DNA of 64,000 bases. Source: Burkholderia lata. Lineage in GTDB: Bacteria > Pseudomonadota > Gammaproteobacteria > Burkholderiales > Burkholderiaceae. Shown here piece by piece: positions 56,402-64,000 of the stretch (its first letter is position 1; each line of letters opens with the position of its first letter). Under the pieces are notes generated by a model. The model made no database searches. It was not told the origin of the DNA and worked only from the letters and a program-made list of their open reading frames with translations. Both the position numbers and the translations under genes were made by a program. Where the stretch lies: positions 1,178,001 through 1,242,000 of the forward strand of contig NC_007510.1 in the NCBI RefSeq assembly GCF_000012945.1, given 5' to 3'.

Positions 56402-57742
56402 ATGAACGCACAAGAAGCCAATTTCGACGGGCTCGTCGGCCCGACCCACAACTACGCCGGGCTGTCGTTCGGCAACGTGGCGTCGCTCAACAACGAAAAG
56501 TCGGCCGCGAACCCGAAGGCCGCCGCGAAGCAGGGGCTGCGCAAGATGAAGCAGCTCGCGGATCTCGGCTTCGCGCAAGGCGTGCTGCCGCCGCAGGAGC
56601 GGCCGTCGCTGCGCTTGCTGCGCGAGCTCGGCTTCTCAGGCAAGGACGCGGACGTGATCGCGAAGGCCGCGAAGCAGGCGCCCGAATTGCTCGCCGCGGC
56701 GAGCTCGGCATCGGCGATGTGGACCGCGAACGCGGCTACCGTGAGCCCGTCGGCCGACACGAGCGACGGCCGCGTGCACTTCACGCCGGCGAACCTGTGC
56801 AGCAAGCTGCATCGTGCGATCGAACACGAAGCGACGCGCCGCACGCTGTCGACGCTGTTCGCCGATCCCGCGCATTTCGCGGTGCATGAAGCGCTGACCG
56901 GTACGCCGGCACTCGGCGACGAAGGCGCGGCGAACCACACGCGCTTCTGCGCCGAATACGGCAAGCCTGGCATCGAGTTCTTCGTGTACGGCCGCGCGGA
57001 ATACCGCCGCGGGCCCGAGCCGAAGCGCTTCCCGGCACGCCAGACCTTCGAGGCGAGCCGCGCGGTCGCGCATCGCCACGGGCTCGCCGAAGAAGCGACG
57101 GTCTATGCGCAGCAGGATCCGGACGTGATCGACGCGGGCGTGTTCCACAACGACGTGATCTCGGTCGGCAACCGCGACACGCTGTTCACGCACGAGCGCG
57201 CGTTCGTCAACAAGCAGGCGATCTACGACACGCTGACCGCCGCGCTCGACGCACGCGGTGCGCGCCTGAACGTGATCGAGGTGCCCGAGGCAGCCGTGAG
57301 CGTGAACGACGCGGTGACGTCGTATCTGTTCAACAGCCAGCTGCTGTCGCGCGCGGACGGCTCGCAGGTGCTCGTCGTGCCGCAGGAGTGCCGCGAGAAC
57401 GGCAACGTCGCGGCCTATCTCGACGAACTCGCGGCCGGCAACGGCCCGATTCACGACGTGCTCGTGTTCGACCTGCGCGAAAGCATGAAGAACGGCGGCG
57501 GCCCTGCGTGCCTGCGCCTGCGCGTGGTGCTGAACGAAGCGGAACGCGCGGCCGTCACGTCGAACGTGTGGATCAACGACACGCTGTTCACGTCGCTCGA
57601 TACGTGGATCGACCGGCACTATCGCGATCGCCTCGCACCGGAAGACCTCGCCGATCCGGCGCTGCTCGAGGAATCGCGCACGGCGCTCGACGAGCTCACG
57701 CAGATCCTGCGCGTCGGTTCGCTGTATGACTTCCAGCGTTGA
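56402..57742 (+). CDS. astB: N-succinylarginine dihydrolase
   Basis: Hydrolyses N2-succinylarginine to succinylornithine, CO2 and two NH3, step 2 of AST. 446 residues from ATG 56402. Pentein-fold enzyme: [19 protein letters not shown] near the start, His in DAGVFHNDV, and the catalytic Cys in [11 protein letters not shown] near residue 371. Its 3' end overlaps astE by 17 bp. Confidence 0.96.
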   Translation: MNAQEANFDGLVGPTHNYAGLSFGNVASLNNEKSAANPKAAAKQGLRKMKQLADLGFAQGVLPPQERPSLRLLRELGFSGKDADVIAKAAKQAPELLAAASSASAMWTANAATVSPSADTSDGRVHFTPANLCSKLHRAIEHEATRRTLSTLFADPAHFAVHEALTGTPALGDEGAANHTRFCAEYGKPGIEFFVYGRAEYRRGPEPKRFPARQTFEASRAVAHRHGLAEEATVYAQQDPDVIDAGVFHNDVISVGNRDTLFTHERAFVNKQAIYDTLTAALDARGARLNVIEVPEAAVSVNDAVTSYLFNSQLLSRADGSQVLVVPQECRENGNVAAYLDELAAGNGPIHDVLVFDLRESMKNGGGPACLRLRVVLNEAERAAVTSNVWINDTLFTSLDTWIDRHYRDRLAPEDLADPALLEESRTALDELTQILRVGSLYDFQR

Positions 57743-58781
57743 TTCGCGCATGGCCGACGCGCTGCTCGACGACTTCCTCGCGTTCACGCTGACCGGCAGC
57801 GCACCGTCCGCCACGGACGGCGCCTGCGCCGCCGGCGCCGTGCGCTGGCAATGGCTCGGCGACGGGCTGCTCGCCCTCGAACCGGCTGCGGCCGAGGCCG
57901 CCGATACGGCGCGCGCGAGCGTGCTGGTGTCGGCCGGCGTGCACGGTGACGAGACGGCGCCGATCGAGCTGCTGTCGATGCTGGTGCGCGATCTTGCATC
58001 GGGGGCGCTGCCGCTCGCGTGCCGGCTGCTCGTCGTGCTCGGCAACGTGCCGGCGATGCGCGCCGGTGAACGCTATCTCGACGACGACCTGAACCGCCTG
58101 TTCAGCGGCCGTCACGCGCAGGTGCCCGACAGTCGCGAAGCGCCGCGTGCCACGCAGCTCGAAGCCGCTGCCGCCGCGTTCTTCGCGGCCGCGCCGGCCG
58201 GCGCCGCGCGCTGGCACATCGACATGCATACGGCGATCCGCGCATCGGTGTTCGAGCAGTTCGCCCTGCTGCCGCATACGGGCATGCCGCCGACGCGCAC
58301 GATGTTCGAATGGCTCGGCGACGCGCAGATCGCGGCCGTGCTGCTGCATACCGCGAAGGGCAACACGTACTCGCATTTCACGGCCGAGCACTGCGGCGCG
58401 CTCGCGTGCACGCTGGAACTCGGCAAGGTGCGTCCGTTCGGCCAGAACGACCTGACGCGCTTCGCGCCGGCCGACCGCGCGGTGCGCAAGCTCGTGTCGG
58501 GCGCGACTGGTGAGGCCGACGTCCCGTTGCCGCGCGTCTTCACGGTGATCGACCAGATCACGAAGCAGAGCGACGCGCTCGAGTTGTTCGTCGCGGCCGA
58601 CGTCGCGAACTTCACCGCGTTCGCACGCGGCACGGTGCTCGCGCAGGACGGCGACTACCGCTACACGGTGACGCACGACGAGGAGCGCATCGTGTTCCCG
58701 AATCCGTCGGTGAAGCCGGGTTTGCGCGCGGGTCTGCTCGTCATCGACACGACTCGCGAGACGGTCGCGGCGCTCGTCTGA
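57726..58781 (+). CDS. astE: Succinylglutamate desuccinylase
   Basis: Zinc hydrolase that splits N-succinylglutamate to glutamate and succinate, last step of AST. 351 residues if started at ATG 57726 (overlapping astB by 17 bp); ATG 57750 would give 343 and begin [10 protein letters not shown]. Zinc ligands [14 protein letters not shown] (His, Glu) and WHIDMHTA (His); catalytic Glu in [12 protein letters not shown]. Last enzyme gene of the cluster. Confidence 0.94.
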   Translation: MTSSVDSRMADALLDDFLAFTLTGSAPSATDGACAAGAVRWQWLGDGLLALEPAAAEAADTARASVLVSAGVHGDETAPIELLSMLVRDLASGALPLACRLLVVLGNVPAMRAGERYLDDDLNRLFSGRHAQVPDSREAPRATQLEAAAAAFFAAAPAGAARWHIDMHTAIRASVFEQFALLPHTGMPPTRTMFEWLGDAQIAAVLLHTAKGNTYSHFTAEHCGALACTLELGKVRPFGQNDLTRFAPADRAVRKLVSGATGEADVPLPRVFTVIDQITKQSDALELFVAADVANFTAFARGTVLAQDGDYRYTVTHDEERIVFPNPSVKPGLRAGLLVIDTTRETVAALV

Positions 58782-59136
58782 CGGTGGCCGATTGCGCGTG
58801 GCCGCGGCGACCTGCGGCCCGCGCATCACCCGGCCACCATTCCGTTTTCGAGATTAAGCCCGCACGCCGCGCAGATGGCCCACGCGGCGCGCTTGCGTAT
58901 TTGCGACATCGTCTTGCAAGTTCGACGGCCAGCCCGGCTGACGTCGGCGCCCGCAGTGCAGCATCCCGTACCGGCGGCTGCTTTGCCATATCGGGCCGCG
59001 CGGATTGGTACAATCGCGGCCTTGCGGCTGTTGCGCCGCATCACGGCGCGGCGGCGGCATTGCCGTGGTCATCCGACCCTGCAATGATGCATGCGCCCGT
59101 AGTTCCGGAACATTCGAGTATCGAGGAGAACACCTG
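58782..59136. promoter_or_regulatory. Region between astE and the binding-protein gene
   Basis: 355 bp without a gene. TACAAT (59009-59014) may be a -10, with TTGCCA 20 bp upstream as a poor -35. This suggests the binding-protein gene has its own promoter. No terminator for the ast operon is evident. Confidence 0.4.
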
Positions 59137-59931
59137 ATGAAGTTGGATTGGCGTAAAGTGGCCGCGCATGCGGTGGTGGCGGCATCGGCCGTGGCGGCAG
59201 GCAGCGCGATGGCAGCGGATCTGAAAGAGATCCGTTTCGGCGTCGAAGCCTCGTACGCGCCGTTCGAATACAAGACGCCCGACGGCAAGCTGACCGGCTT
59301 CGATATCGACATCGGCAACGCGGTGTGCGCGAAGCTGAAGACGAAGTGCGTGTGGGTCGAGAACGACTTCGACGGTCTGATCCCGGCGCTGCAGGCACGC
59401 AAGTTCGACGCGATCAACTCGGACATGACGATCACCGACCAGCGCAAGCACGCGGTCGCGTTCACCGACGCGATCTACACGATCCCGAACCAGCTGATCG
59501 CGAAGCAGGGCAGCGGCCTGCTGCCGACCCCGCAATCGCTGAAGGGCAAGCGCGTCGGCGTGCTGCAGGGCACGATCCAGGAAGCGTACGCGAAGAAGAA
59601 GTGGGCGCCGGCAGGCGTCGAAGTCGTGCCGTACCAGACGCAGGACCTGGCCTACGCCGACCTGAAGTCGGGCCGTCTCGACGCGACGTTCCAGGACGCG
59701 GAAGCCGGTTCGAAGGGCTTCCTGACGAAGCCGCAAGGCCAGGGCTTCGCGTTCGCGGGCGGTACCGTGAGCGACGCCGAGATCCTCGGCTCGGGCGTCG
59801 GTTTCGGCCTGCGCAAGAACGACGCGGCGCTGAAGACCGCGCTCGATCAGGCGCTGAAGGAACTGAAGGCCGACGGCACGATCGACAACCTCGCGAAGAA
59901 GTACTTCAGCGTGCCCGTGACGCTCAAGTAA
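59137..59931 (+). CDS. Lysine/arginine/ornithine-type periplasmic binding protein
   Basis: Type II solute-binding protein of 264 residues with SD CGAGGAG and a signal peptide 1-27 ending GSAMAA. Mature start DLKEIRFGVEASYAPFEYKTPDGKLTGFDIDIGNAVCAKL is typical of ArgT/HisJ/AotJ. Completes the importer whose permeases and ATPase are at 47.2-49.4 kb, across the AST genes. Highly G/C-biased codons suggest strong expression. Confidence 0.94.
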   Translation: MKLDWRKVAAHAVVAASAVAAGSAMAADLKEIRFGVEASYAPFEYKTPDGKLTGFDIDIGNAVCAKLKTKCVWVENDFDGLIPALQARKFDAINSDMTITDQRKHAVAFTDAIYTIPNQLIAKQGSGLLPTPQSLKGKRVGVLQGTIQEAYAKKKWAPAGVEVVPYQTQDLAYADLKSGRLDATFQDAEAGSKGFLTKPQGQGFAFAGGTVSDAEILGSGVGFGLRKNDAALKTALDQALKELKADGTIDNLAKKYFSVPVTLK

Positions 59932-59958
59932 GCGTTGCGTTCGATCGCACGATGCAAG

Positions 59959-59994
59959 CAAACCGGCCGCTGATGCGGCCGGTTTGTTTTTGGG
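59959..59994 (+). terminator. Intrinsic terminator closing the arginine island
   Basis: AAACCGGCCGC / GCGGCCGGTTT, loop TGAT, then GTTTTTG. Confidence 0.9.
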
Positions 59995-60039
59995 GGCGGG
60001 AAAGGACGGGAAGCGGTGCGGCCGCGCCCGGCGGCCGGG

Positions 60040-61539
60040 TCAGGCCGGAAAGAACCGGCCCAGTTCGCGCGCGAGCTCGTTGAGCACGGCCATCTCCTGC
60101 TGCGTGATCTTGCGCGCGGGCTGTGCGCCGGCCCAGTCGCCGTACAGCAGCGCGACGGTCGTCGTGCCGACGCGCACGGGCAGCAGCACGAACGCGCGCG
60201 TGTCGTCGAATGCGTCGAGATACCACGCGGGCAGGCGCTTGAGCATCTTCGGCTCCTGCGCCTGCTCGATGAAGATGCCGACCGAGTTCGAGATCGCGAG
60301 ATGAAACACGTCCGGCTCGAAGCGCTCGTCGAAGCGCAGCCGGTAGAGCGTCGTATCGACGCCGGGGCCGAAGCCGAGGCGCGCGGCGAACATGCCGTCG
60401 TCGTGGCGCACGAACATCACGGTGCGCGTGAACGCGAGGCCGGCCAGCAGGCTTTCCGACGCGAGTGCGAGCACCGGTGTCAGCACGTGCTCGGACGGCA
60501 GCGCGCGCAGATCCGCGAGGCCGGCTTCGAGGCACGCCTCGGGCTCGGCCTGCGCGCGCGCGATCGCATCGGCGTTCGCGCGCAGCTCGACGATCTCGCG
60601 CATCACGGTGTCGCTTGCTTCCTCGCGCGCGAGCCGCTCGGCGATCTCGACGAGCGCGTCGGATTCCATGTCGAGTTCCACGCCGTAGTGCTGCGCGAGC
60701 GCCGCGATGCGCGCGTCGCGCTGCGGGCTCGCGGGCATCACGAGCGCGCCCGCGACGTCGGTCGAGCAGCGGCTGATCGTGCGCAGCCAGCGGACGCGGG
60801 CGGCCGGGCCGTCATCGGACGCATGGCCCGCATCGTGGTCGTCGTCATCGTTGCCGAACGCGTCGGCGTGGACCACGTGGTCGTGGTCGGCCATCCCCGC
60901 GCGGATCACGTCGGGCAAGCGCCAGCGCGCGGCCGCCTCGAGCCCGATCTCGTCGAAGCCGACACCGAGCACATCGATGCAGGCGGCTGCTTCGTCGCCG
61001 TTCAGCTCGGCCGCGCGGCGGCGGATCCGGTCCCATTCGCTGTCGAGATAGCAGACCACGAGCAGCTTGCCGACCTGGCGCATCAGCGTGCAGACGACGG
61101 CTTCCTCGCCCGCGCGCAGTTCGGCGCGTTCGGTGAGCTTGCGCGCGACGCAGCCGGACAGCAGCGCGCGGTTCAGTTCGAGCTTCGCGTCGATGCGTCG
61201 CGGCGTACTGTGGTGGAAATGGTCGACGAGCTTGAGCCCGACGACCAGATGGCCGACGGCGTCCATGCCGAGCACCATCAAGGCGCGGGTCACGGTCGTG
61301 ATGTTGCCGCCGAACGCCATGTACATCGCGGAGTTCGCGAGCCGCAGCACTTTCTGCGTGAGCGCGAAGTCCGACAGCACGACGCGCACGAGCGCGGTGA
61401 AGTCGAGGTCGTCGTTCTTCATCGCGGCCATCGTCGCGCGCAGCGATTCCGACAGCAACGGGAAATCGCCCCGTTCGTTCATCCGGGCCCACAGCTTGTC
61501 GAGCAATGCGGTGCGGGGCAGGTGTTCGGTGATTGACAT
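60040..61539 (-). CDS. HDOD domain protein with acidic/His insertion and GAF-like C-terminus
   Basis: 499 residues. HDOD domain about 22-215 (FPLLSESLRATMAAM, LTQKVLRLANSAMYMAFGG), a fold related to HD hydrolases but without their catalytic HD pair. Residues 218-243 form a His/Asp-rich insertion (DHDHVVHADAFGNDDDDHD) that could bind metal. The C-terminal about 150 residues look like a GAF-type sensor (TVMFVRHDDGMFAARLGFG). HDOD proteins commonly act in cyclic-di-GMP, chemotaxis or stress signalling. The PAS/GGDEF/EAL gene ends 27 bp upstream on the same strand, so both are likely one operon. Confidence 0.88.
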   Translation of the reverse strand: MSITEHLPRTALLDKLWARMNERGDFPLLSESLRATMAAMKNDDLDFTALVRVVLSDFALTQKVLRLANSAMYMAFGGNITTVTRALMVLGMDAVGHLVVGLKLVDHFHHSTPRRIDAKLELNRALLSGCVARKLTERAELRAGEEAVVCTLMRQVGKLLVVCYLDSEWDRIRRRAAELNGDEAAACIDVLGVGFDEIGLEAAARWRLPDVIRAGMADHDHVVHADAFGNDDDDHDAGHASDDGPAARVRWLRTISRCSTDVAGALVMPASPQRDARIAALAQHYGVELDMESDALVEIAERLAREEASDTVMREIVELRANADAIARAQAEPEACLEAGLADLRALPSEHVLTPVLALASESLLAGLAFTRTVMFVRHDDGMFAARLGFGPGVDTTLYRLRFDERFEPDVFHLAISNSVGIFIEQAQEPKMLKRLPAWYLDAFDDTRAFVLLPVRVGTTTVALLYGDWAGAQPARKITQQEMAVLNELARELGRFFPA

Positions 61540-61566
61540 ACGGATCTGTCCGGTTCGCCGCGCGCG

Positions 61567-63402
61567 TCAGGCGGCGGCGTGCAGGTGCAGTTGCTGCGCC
61601 TCGAAGCGCCGCGCGAGCTCCTCGGACGGCAGCGCCTGGCAGACGAGCCAGCCCTGGATATGGTTGCAGCCCATCTCGGTCAGCAATTCGCGCTGCGCCT
61701 CGGTCTCGACGCCTTCCGCGACGAGCTCGAGATCGAGCGTCTGCGCGAGGCCGACCACCGCCGACACGATCGCGCGGTCGTTGCGCGAGGTCAGCAGGTT
61801 CTCGACGAAACTGCGGTCGATCTTCAGCTTCGCGAGCGGGAAGCGCTGCAGATACGCGAGGCTCGAATAGCCGGTGCCGAAATCGTCGATCGCGAAGCGG
61901 ATGCCGAGATCGGTCAGTTCCTCGAGCAGCCCCTTCGCCTGCGCCGGATCGTGCATCAGCAGGCTTTCGGTGATCTCGAGCACGATGCGGCGCGGGTCGA
62001 TGCCCGTCAGCGTGATCGCCTCGCGCACGCTCTGCGTGAAGCGCGGGTCGCGGAACTGCTGCGGCGACACGTTGACCGCCACGTACTGCAGCGCAAGCCC
62101 CTGGCGGTCCCAGGCGACGAGCTGCATGCACGCGGCCTTGAGCACCCAGTTGCCGAGATAGTTGATCAGGCCGATCGATTCGGCGAGCGGAATGAACGTC
62201 GCCGGCGGCACGAGGCCGTGCACCGGATGGCGCCAGCGGATCAGGGCCTCGACACCGACCACCGCGCCCGACTGGCTGCGCGTGATCGGCTGGAAATGGA
62301 GCGAAAACTCGCCGTTGCGCACGCCGTCGTACAGGTCGGCCTCGAGCTTCAGCCGTTCGGCGTCGGCCGGATCGTCGACGGGCGCGTGGAACGCGAGCGC
62401 ATTGCCGCCCGACGCCTTCGCCTGCGAGAGCGCGTGGTCGGCGCGGCGCAGCAGCGGGCTGTGGTGCTGTGCGCGATGGGGCAGTGCACGTTCGTCCGGA
62501 TAGAGCGCGATGCCGATGCTCGCGGACAGGTGCACGGTCTGCCCCTGGTACACGTAGGGCTCGCGCACCGCGGCCTGCAGCCGGCGCGCGAGTGCGTCCG
62601 CCGCATTGCTGGCCTGCGTGCGGTCCGGTGCGCCGAGCACGACCGCGAACTTGTCGCTCGCGACGCGCGCGAGCTGCTCGTTCGGCGTGACGAGCGCCTT
62701 CAGCCGCTGCGCGGTCTCGCGCAGCAGCGTGTCGCCCGCGTCGTAGCCGAGCGCGCGGTTGATCCGCTGGTAGTCGTCGAGGTCGAGCAGCAGCAGCGCC
62801 GCGCAGGTGCCTTCCCCGTCGGCGGCCTGCTGCGCGCGCATCAGCGCGGGCACGAGCGCGGACAGGTTGCCGAGCCCCGTCATCGGGTCGTGATGCATTT
62901 CGTACGTCAGGCGTGCCTCGAGCGCGCGCCATGACGACACGTCGAACGCCGCGATCGCGAACCCGTCGACCCCGTGGTGGCGGCTCTTGAACGCGCGGAT
63001 CTCGACGTCCAGCGGGTAGGTGAGCGACTTGACGATGCACATCGTCGCCTTCTCGACCTGGCCGGAACGCGCGGCGCGTGCAAGCAGGCCTTCGAGTGCC
63101 GCGGTATCCTGTTCGGCGATCAGGTCGCGCAGCGTCAGCGTGTGCAGGTAGTCGCGGTGGTAGCCGATGAAGCGCAGGCTCGCGTCGGACACGTACAGAA
63201 AGCGCAGTTCGCGGTCGACATGGGCGAGGAAATCCACCGTGCCGACCGTCTGTTCCAGCCAGTTGCGCACGGAGTCGTCGCGTCGCGGCGCGCCGGCGCG
63301 CGCGGGCATCAGCGCGCCGCCCGACCAGGCGAAGCGGCGCAGCGTATGCAAGGCGCTGCGCCAGGAGCCCTTGCGTGACGTCTGTTTCCTGTTGGCTTCC
63401 AT
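61567..63402 (-). CDS. PAS-GGDEF(degenerate)-EAL cyclic-di-GMP phosphodiesterase
   Basis: 611 residues from ATG 63402. PAS about 45-160, GGDEF about 165-340, EAL about 350-600. The GGDEF signature reads ASDKF (248-252), so cyclase activity is not expected. The EAL domain keeps its key residues: EALIRW (385-390), VNVSPQQF, LEITES, IDDFGTGYSS, LKIDRSF, EGVET. Predicted function: hydrolysis of c-di-GMP to pGpG, possibly controlled by PAS or by GTP binding to the degenerate domain. No transmembrane helix, so cytosolic. Operon with the HDOD gene. Confidence 0.93.
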   Translation of the reverse strand: MEANRKQTSRKGSWRSALHTLRRFAWSGGALMPARAGAPRRDDSVRNWLEQTVGTVDFLAHVDRELRFLYVSDASLRFIGYHRDYLHTLTLRDLIAEQDTAALEGLLARAARSGQVEKATMCIVKSLTYPLDVEIRAFKSRHHGVDGFAIAAFDVSSWRALEARLTYEMHHDPMTGLGNLSALVPALMRAQQAADGEGTCAALLLLDLDDYQRINRALGYDAGDTLLRETAQRLKALVTPNEQLARVASDKFAVVLGAPDRTQASNAADALARRLQAAVREPYVYQGQTVHLSASIGIALYPDERALPHRAQHHSPLLRRADHALSQAKASGGNALAFHAPVDDPADAERLKLEADLYDGVRNGEFSLHFQPITRSQSGAVVGVEALIRWRHPVHGLVPPATFIPLAESIGLINYLGNWVLKAACMQLVAWDRQGLALQYVAVNVSPQQFRDPRFTQSVREAITLTGIDPRRIVLEITESLLMHDPAQAKGLLEELTDLGIRFAIDDFGTGYSSLAYLQRFPLAKLKIDRSFVENLLTSRNDRAIVSAVVGLAQTLDLELVAEGVETEAQRELLTEMGCNHIQGWLVCQALPSEELARRFEAQQLHLHAAA

Positions 63403-63588
63403 GTTTCTCGCTGACGTGAAGGGCTGGAACCGGTTGTCCGGAAGGAATAACGGCAGACTGTGCGGAATCTTTAACGGACTGGCCGCGGATGGCATGGCCG
63501 CTGGACCGGATCGGTCACGCAGGTGTTCGACAGGCGAACGCCGGCGGGGCCTACATCGAGGCTGACTTTATAAGAAATGAGGACGCAG

Positions 63589-64000
63589 ATGAAGCGAAAA
63601 CTGTTGCTGGGCGCCGCCGTGGCGGCGCTGGTGGCCGGCCATGCGCTGATGGCGCAGGCGGAATTGAAGCCGGGTGCCGCGGCGCCCGATTTCACGACGC
63701 AGGCGTCGCTGGGCGGCAAGACTTACACGTACTCGCTCGCGGACGCGCTGAAGCAGGGGCCGGTCGTGCTGTATTTCTACCCGGCCGCGTTCACGAAGGG
63801 CTGCACGATCGAGGCGCACGCGTTCGCGGACGCGGTCGACCGTTACAAGGCTTACGGCGCGACGGTGATCGGCGTATCGGCTGACAAGATCGACACGCTG
63901 ACGAAGTTCTCGGTGAGCGAGTGCCGGAGCAAGTTCCCGGTCGCGGCCGATCCGGACGCGAAGATCATCCGGGAATACGACGCGAAGCTGCCGGCGATCG
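63589..64000 (+). CDS. Periplasmic peroxiredoxin (BCP/AhpC type), 3'-truncated
   Basis: Open from ATG 63589 to the window end (137 codons). Signal peptide about 1-24 (KRKLLLGAAVAALVAGHALMAQA). Mature protein starts LKPGAAAPDFTTQASLGGK; peroxidatic Cys in FTKGCTIEAHAF and a second Cys in SECRSKFPVAADPD, giving the BCP-like arrangement. Reduces hydroperoxides; the export signal places it in the periplasm, unlike cytosolic Bcp. The C-terminus lies beyond the window. Confidence 0.92.
   Translation, partial: MKRKLLLGAAVAALVAGHALMAQAELKPGAAAPDFTTQASLGGKTYTYSLADALKQGPVVLYFYPAAFTKGCTIEAHAFADAVDRYKAYGATVIGVSADKIDTLTKFSVSECRSKFPVAADPDAKIIREYDAKLPAI

Overview
The window looks like core chromosome of a Burkholderia, most probably the Burkholderia cepacia complex, chromosome 1. 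The reasons are the very high G+C with strong G/C third-position bias, the lepA-lepB-rnc-era-recO-pdxJ-acpS block with a long Ala/Lys tail on RNase III, the EarP/EF-P Arg32 pair, and the hopanoid hpnI-J-K-L genes. A two-subunit arginine/ornithine succinyltransferase in a complete AST pathway fits as well. I see no prophage, transposase, integrase, plasmid genes or CRISPR array. The species call is inference.

Layout. 1-7.98 kb: lepA (5' truncated), lepB, rnc, era, recO, pdxJ, acpS and nagZ, all on +, tightly packed and closed by a strong terminator. 8.1-11.6 kb (minus): an orphan AAA+ response regulator, then efp and the gene for its arginine rhamnosyltransferase earP. 11.7-15.1 kb: uvrC, pgsA, three tandem tRNA-Gly(GCC) genes with a near-consensus promoter, and tRNA-Cys. 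15.2-21.5 kb: small singletons (three GNAT acetyltransferases, an XRE-cupin regulator, a ParD-like/map pair, msrC, a LysR/pirin divergent pair). 21.5-23.5 kb (minus): sco, pcuC and ctaG, copper delivery to cytochrome oxidase. 23.7-31 kb: otsB-otsA (trehalose), an ABC exporter, a glycosyltransferase and two membrane proteins. 31.2-40.9 kb: gudD with a divergent FadR-type regulator, an orphan branched-chain amino-acid binding protein, a Tat-exported phospholipase C, pdxY, a secreted alpha/beta hydrolase and a luciferase-like monooxygenase. 41.6-46.9 kb: hpnI, hpnJ, hpnK, hpnL and a BamE-like lipoprotein.

47.2-60 kb is a physically complete arginine uptake and catabolism island: two permeases and an ATPase of a basic amino-acid importer, an ArgR-like AraC regulator, astC, aruF, astA, astD, astB, astE, and the matching periplasmic binding protein at the far end. 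It is interrupted between the regulator and astC by a roughly 0.93-kb structure with two inverted arms of about 294 bp. The arms are near-identical, each carries its own smaller hairpins, and they flank a spacer with octanucleotide tandem repeats. This is the most unusual DNA in the window.

60-64 kb: an HDOD protein and a PAS/degenerate-GGDEF/EAL phosphodiesterase in one minus-strand operon, then the start of a periplasmic peroxiredoxin cut by the window edge.

Most of the window is ordinary core genome. The observations that deserve work are structural or regulatory: the inverted-repeat element, a possible leaderless rnc with a perfect 14-bp hairpin upstream, palindromic operator candidates, the GAFDGA response regulator, the ParD-like/map pair, and a paired operator-like motif around the glucarate regulator.
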